From an uncultured Acetobacter sp. (GTDB lineage: Bacteria > Pseudomonadota > Alphaproteobacteria > Acetobacterales > Acetobacteraceae): a stretch of 8,163 nt of DNA. Location: positions 1 to 8,163 of the forward strand of contig CALCDN010000039.1 in NCBI GenBank assembly GCA_937900755.1, written 5' to 3'. Made by a program: the position numbers and the translations under genes. The notes beneath the pieces were generated by a model. The model worked only from the letters and a program-made list of their open reading frames with translations. It was not told where the DNA came from and made no database searches. Shown one piece after another: positions 7,505-8,163 of this stretch. The stretch's first letter is position 1, and every line of letters starts with the position of its first letter.

Positions 7505-8073
7505 CCCCGGAACACGACAAGACGGGTGGCGTGGACGCCAGGGCAAAAGCCGCGGTAGCTGCTCGCAAAAGAAAAATGGGGTTTGCTATTGTCGCTGGCG
7601 TGGCAGGCGTTCTCATTATCATAGGGCTTGTGCAAAGACATTCCGCCTACATGCAACTGGCGCGCGAAACCGCGCATGACGCGGTGCCGGTCGTGCAGGT
7701 TATCTACCCGCAGCAGGGACCGGATGAACGCGAGCTTTCCCTGCCCGCCAACATTGCCGCGTGGTACCAGGCCCCGATTTACGCACAGGTCTCTGGCTAC
7801 GTAAAAATGTGGTACAAGGACTTTGGCGCGCGCGTAAAGGCGGGGGACGTGCTGGCTGAAATTGAAACGCCGGGGCTGGACGCGCAATACGCAGCGGCTC
7901 AGGCCAATTACAACGTGGCGGTTGCACGCTACAAACTGGCGCAGATTACCGCGCGGCGGTGGAAGGCGTTGCAGGGCACGCAGGCTGTCTCCCAGCAGGA
8001 GGTGGACGTGCAGGCCGCCAATGCCGAAGCCGAAAAGGCGCAGGTCGAAGCCGCCCAGCATGACGTCGAGCGT
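7501..8073 (+). CDS. RND periplasmic adaptor (membrane fusion protein), 3' truncated by adapter
   Basis: Membrane fusion protein linking the inner-membrane pump to an outer-membrane channel; only the N-terminal 191 residues are genomic, about half of a typical 350-420. A basic cytoplasmic tail (about 1-25, ARKRK) precedes a signal-anchor helix (about 27-44). The first strand of the barrel/lipoyl region follows, with APIYAQVSGYVKMWYKDFGA and VKAGDVLAEIETPGLDAQ at about 91-129, the hallmark of HlyD/AcrA-type adaptors. Then begins the alpha-helical hairpin (about 125-191) rich in Ala, Gln and Glu, with the turn at ALQGTQAVSQQEVDV. No lipobox cysteine is visible, so it is anchored by its helix rather than lipid. 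The start overlaps the permease stop (ATGA), showing one operon. The reading frame continues to a stop at 8110-8112, but residues after Arg191 are adapter-encoded and must be discarded. The exact junction is uncertain by a few bases. Confidence 0.92.
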
Positions 8074-8139
8074 CTGTCTCTTATACACATCTCCGAGCAC
8101 ACGAGACACTGAGAGCGGTCGTATGCCGTCGTCTGCTTG
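8074..8139. other. Nextera/Tn5 sequencing adapter contamination
   Basis: Positions 8074-8092 are exactly CTGTCTCTTATACACATCT, the 19-bp Tn5 mosaic end used in Nextera libraries. Next comes CCGAGCACACGAGAC (8093-8107), the rest of the read-2 adapter with one mismatch (A for C). An 8-base sample index follows, ACTGAGAG (8108-8115). Positions 8116-8139 match the P7 flow-cell sequence at 20 of 24 bases, keeping TCGTATGCCGTC and TCTGCTTG. The order is the one expected when a read runs through a short insert. This is library-construction sequence, not a genomic transposon end. It extends the adaptor reading frame with the artefact peptide SLIHISEHTRH. Confidence 0.98.
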
Positions 8140-8163
8140 AAAAAAAAAAGGGGGGGGGGGGGG
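8140..8163. other. Poly-A then poly-G read-through tail (sequencing artefact)
   Basis: Ten A (8140-8149) and fourteen G (8150-8163) follow the P7 sequence directly. Reads that run past the end of the adapter give A, and two-colour Illumina instruments then call no signal as G. This tail is not genomic. Confidence 0.95.

Noticed and set aside
8074..8092. A transposon end (Tn5 mosaic end) that could suggest a mobile element
   Set aside because: It is followed by the Illumina read-2 adapter, index and P7 sequence, so it comes from library preparation, not from an inserted element.
7057..8109. A 350-codon minus-strand frame starting MSRVLGDVYKRQ
   Set aside because: Its start lies in the Nextera adapter and the rest is antisense to the permease and adaptor genes. 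The opening peptide is the reverse-strand translation of the adapter.

Overview
The window is a piece of a GC-rich proteobacterial genome, ending in sequencing adapter. Dense genes, short gaps, GC-rich third positions and the families present fit an alphaproteobacterium. An acetic-acid-bacterium relative (Acetobacteraceae) is my best guess, but it rests on general look only and no marker gene here settles it.

Layout. Positions 1-651 (minus strand) hold the first 217 codons of a KgtP-like dicarboxylate/2-oxoglutarate:H+ symporter of the major facilitator superfamily, running off the left edge and starting at a TTG codon. A 193-bp divergent gap follows. On the plus strand come rmuC (845-2116), an OmpR/PhoB-type response regulator (2120-2851) and its membrane histidine kinase (about 2838-4211). 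These three are 3 bp apart or overlapping, so they look like one transcription unit. After a 119-bp leader comes a full-length RND efflux permease (4331-7504). Its stop overlaps the ATG of a periplasmic adaptor (membrane fusion protein) gene from 7501 by 4 bp.

How the genes work together. The kinase probably senses something in the periplasm and phosphorylates the regulator, which is a natural candidate to control the adjacent RND permease-adaptor operon. The outer-membrane channel is not in the window and may lie just beyond the contig end. The KgtP-like symporter is transcribed away from the rest and looks functionally separate. RmuC is a DNA-maintenance protein that appears to share a transcript with the two-component genes.

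Right end. From 8074 the sequence is not biological. It is a Tn5/Nextera mosaic end, the rest of the Illumina read-2 adapter, an 8-base index, a damaged P7 tail, then poly-A and poly-G. The adaptor gene is therefore cut at codon 191, and any reading frame continuing into this tail is an artefact. I found no RNA genes, CRISPR arrays, insertion sequences or unknown defence-like systems. The most useful points are the adapter contamination, the loss of the proton-relay lysine in the RND permease, and the rmuC/two-component linkage.
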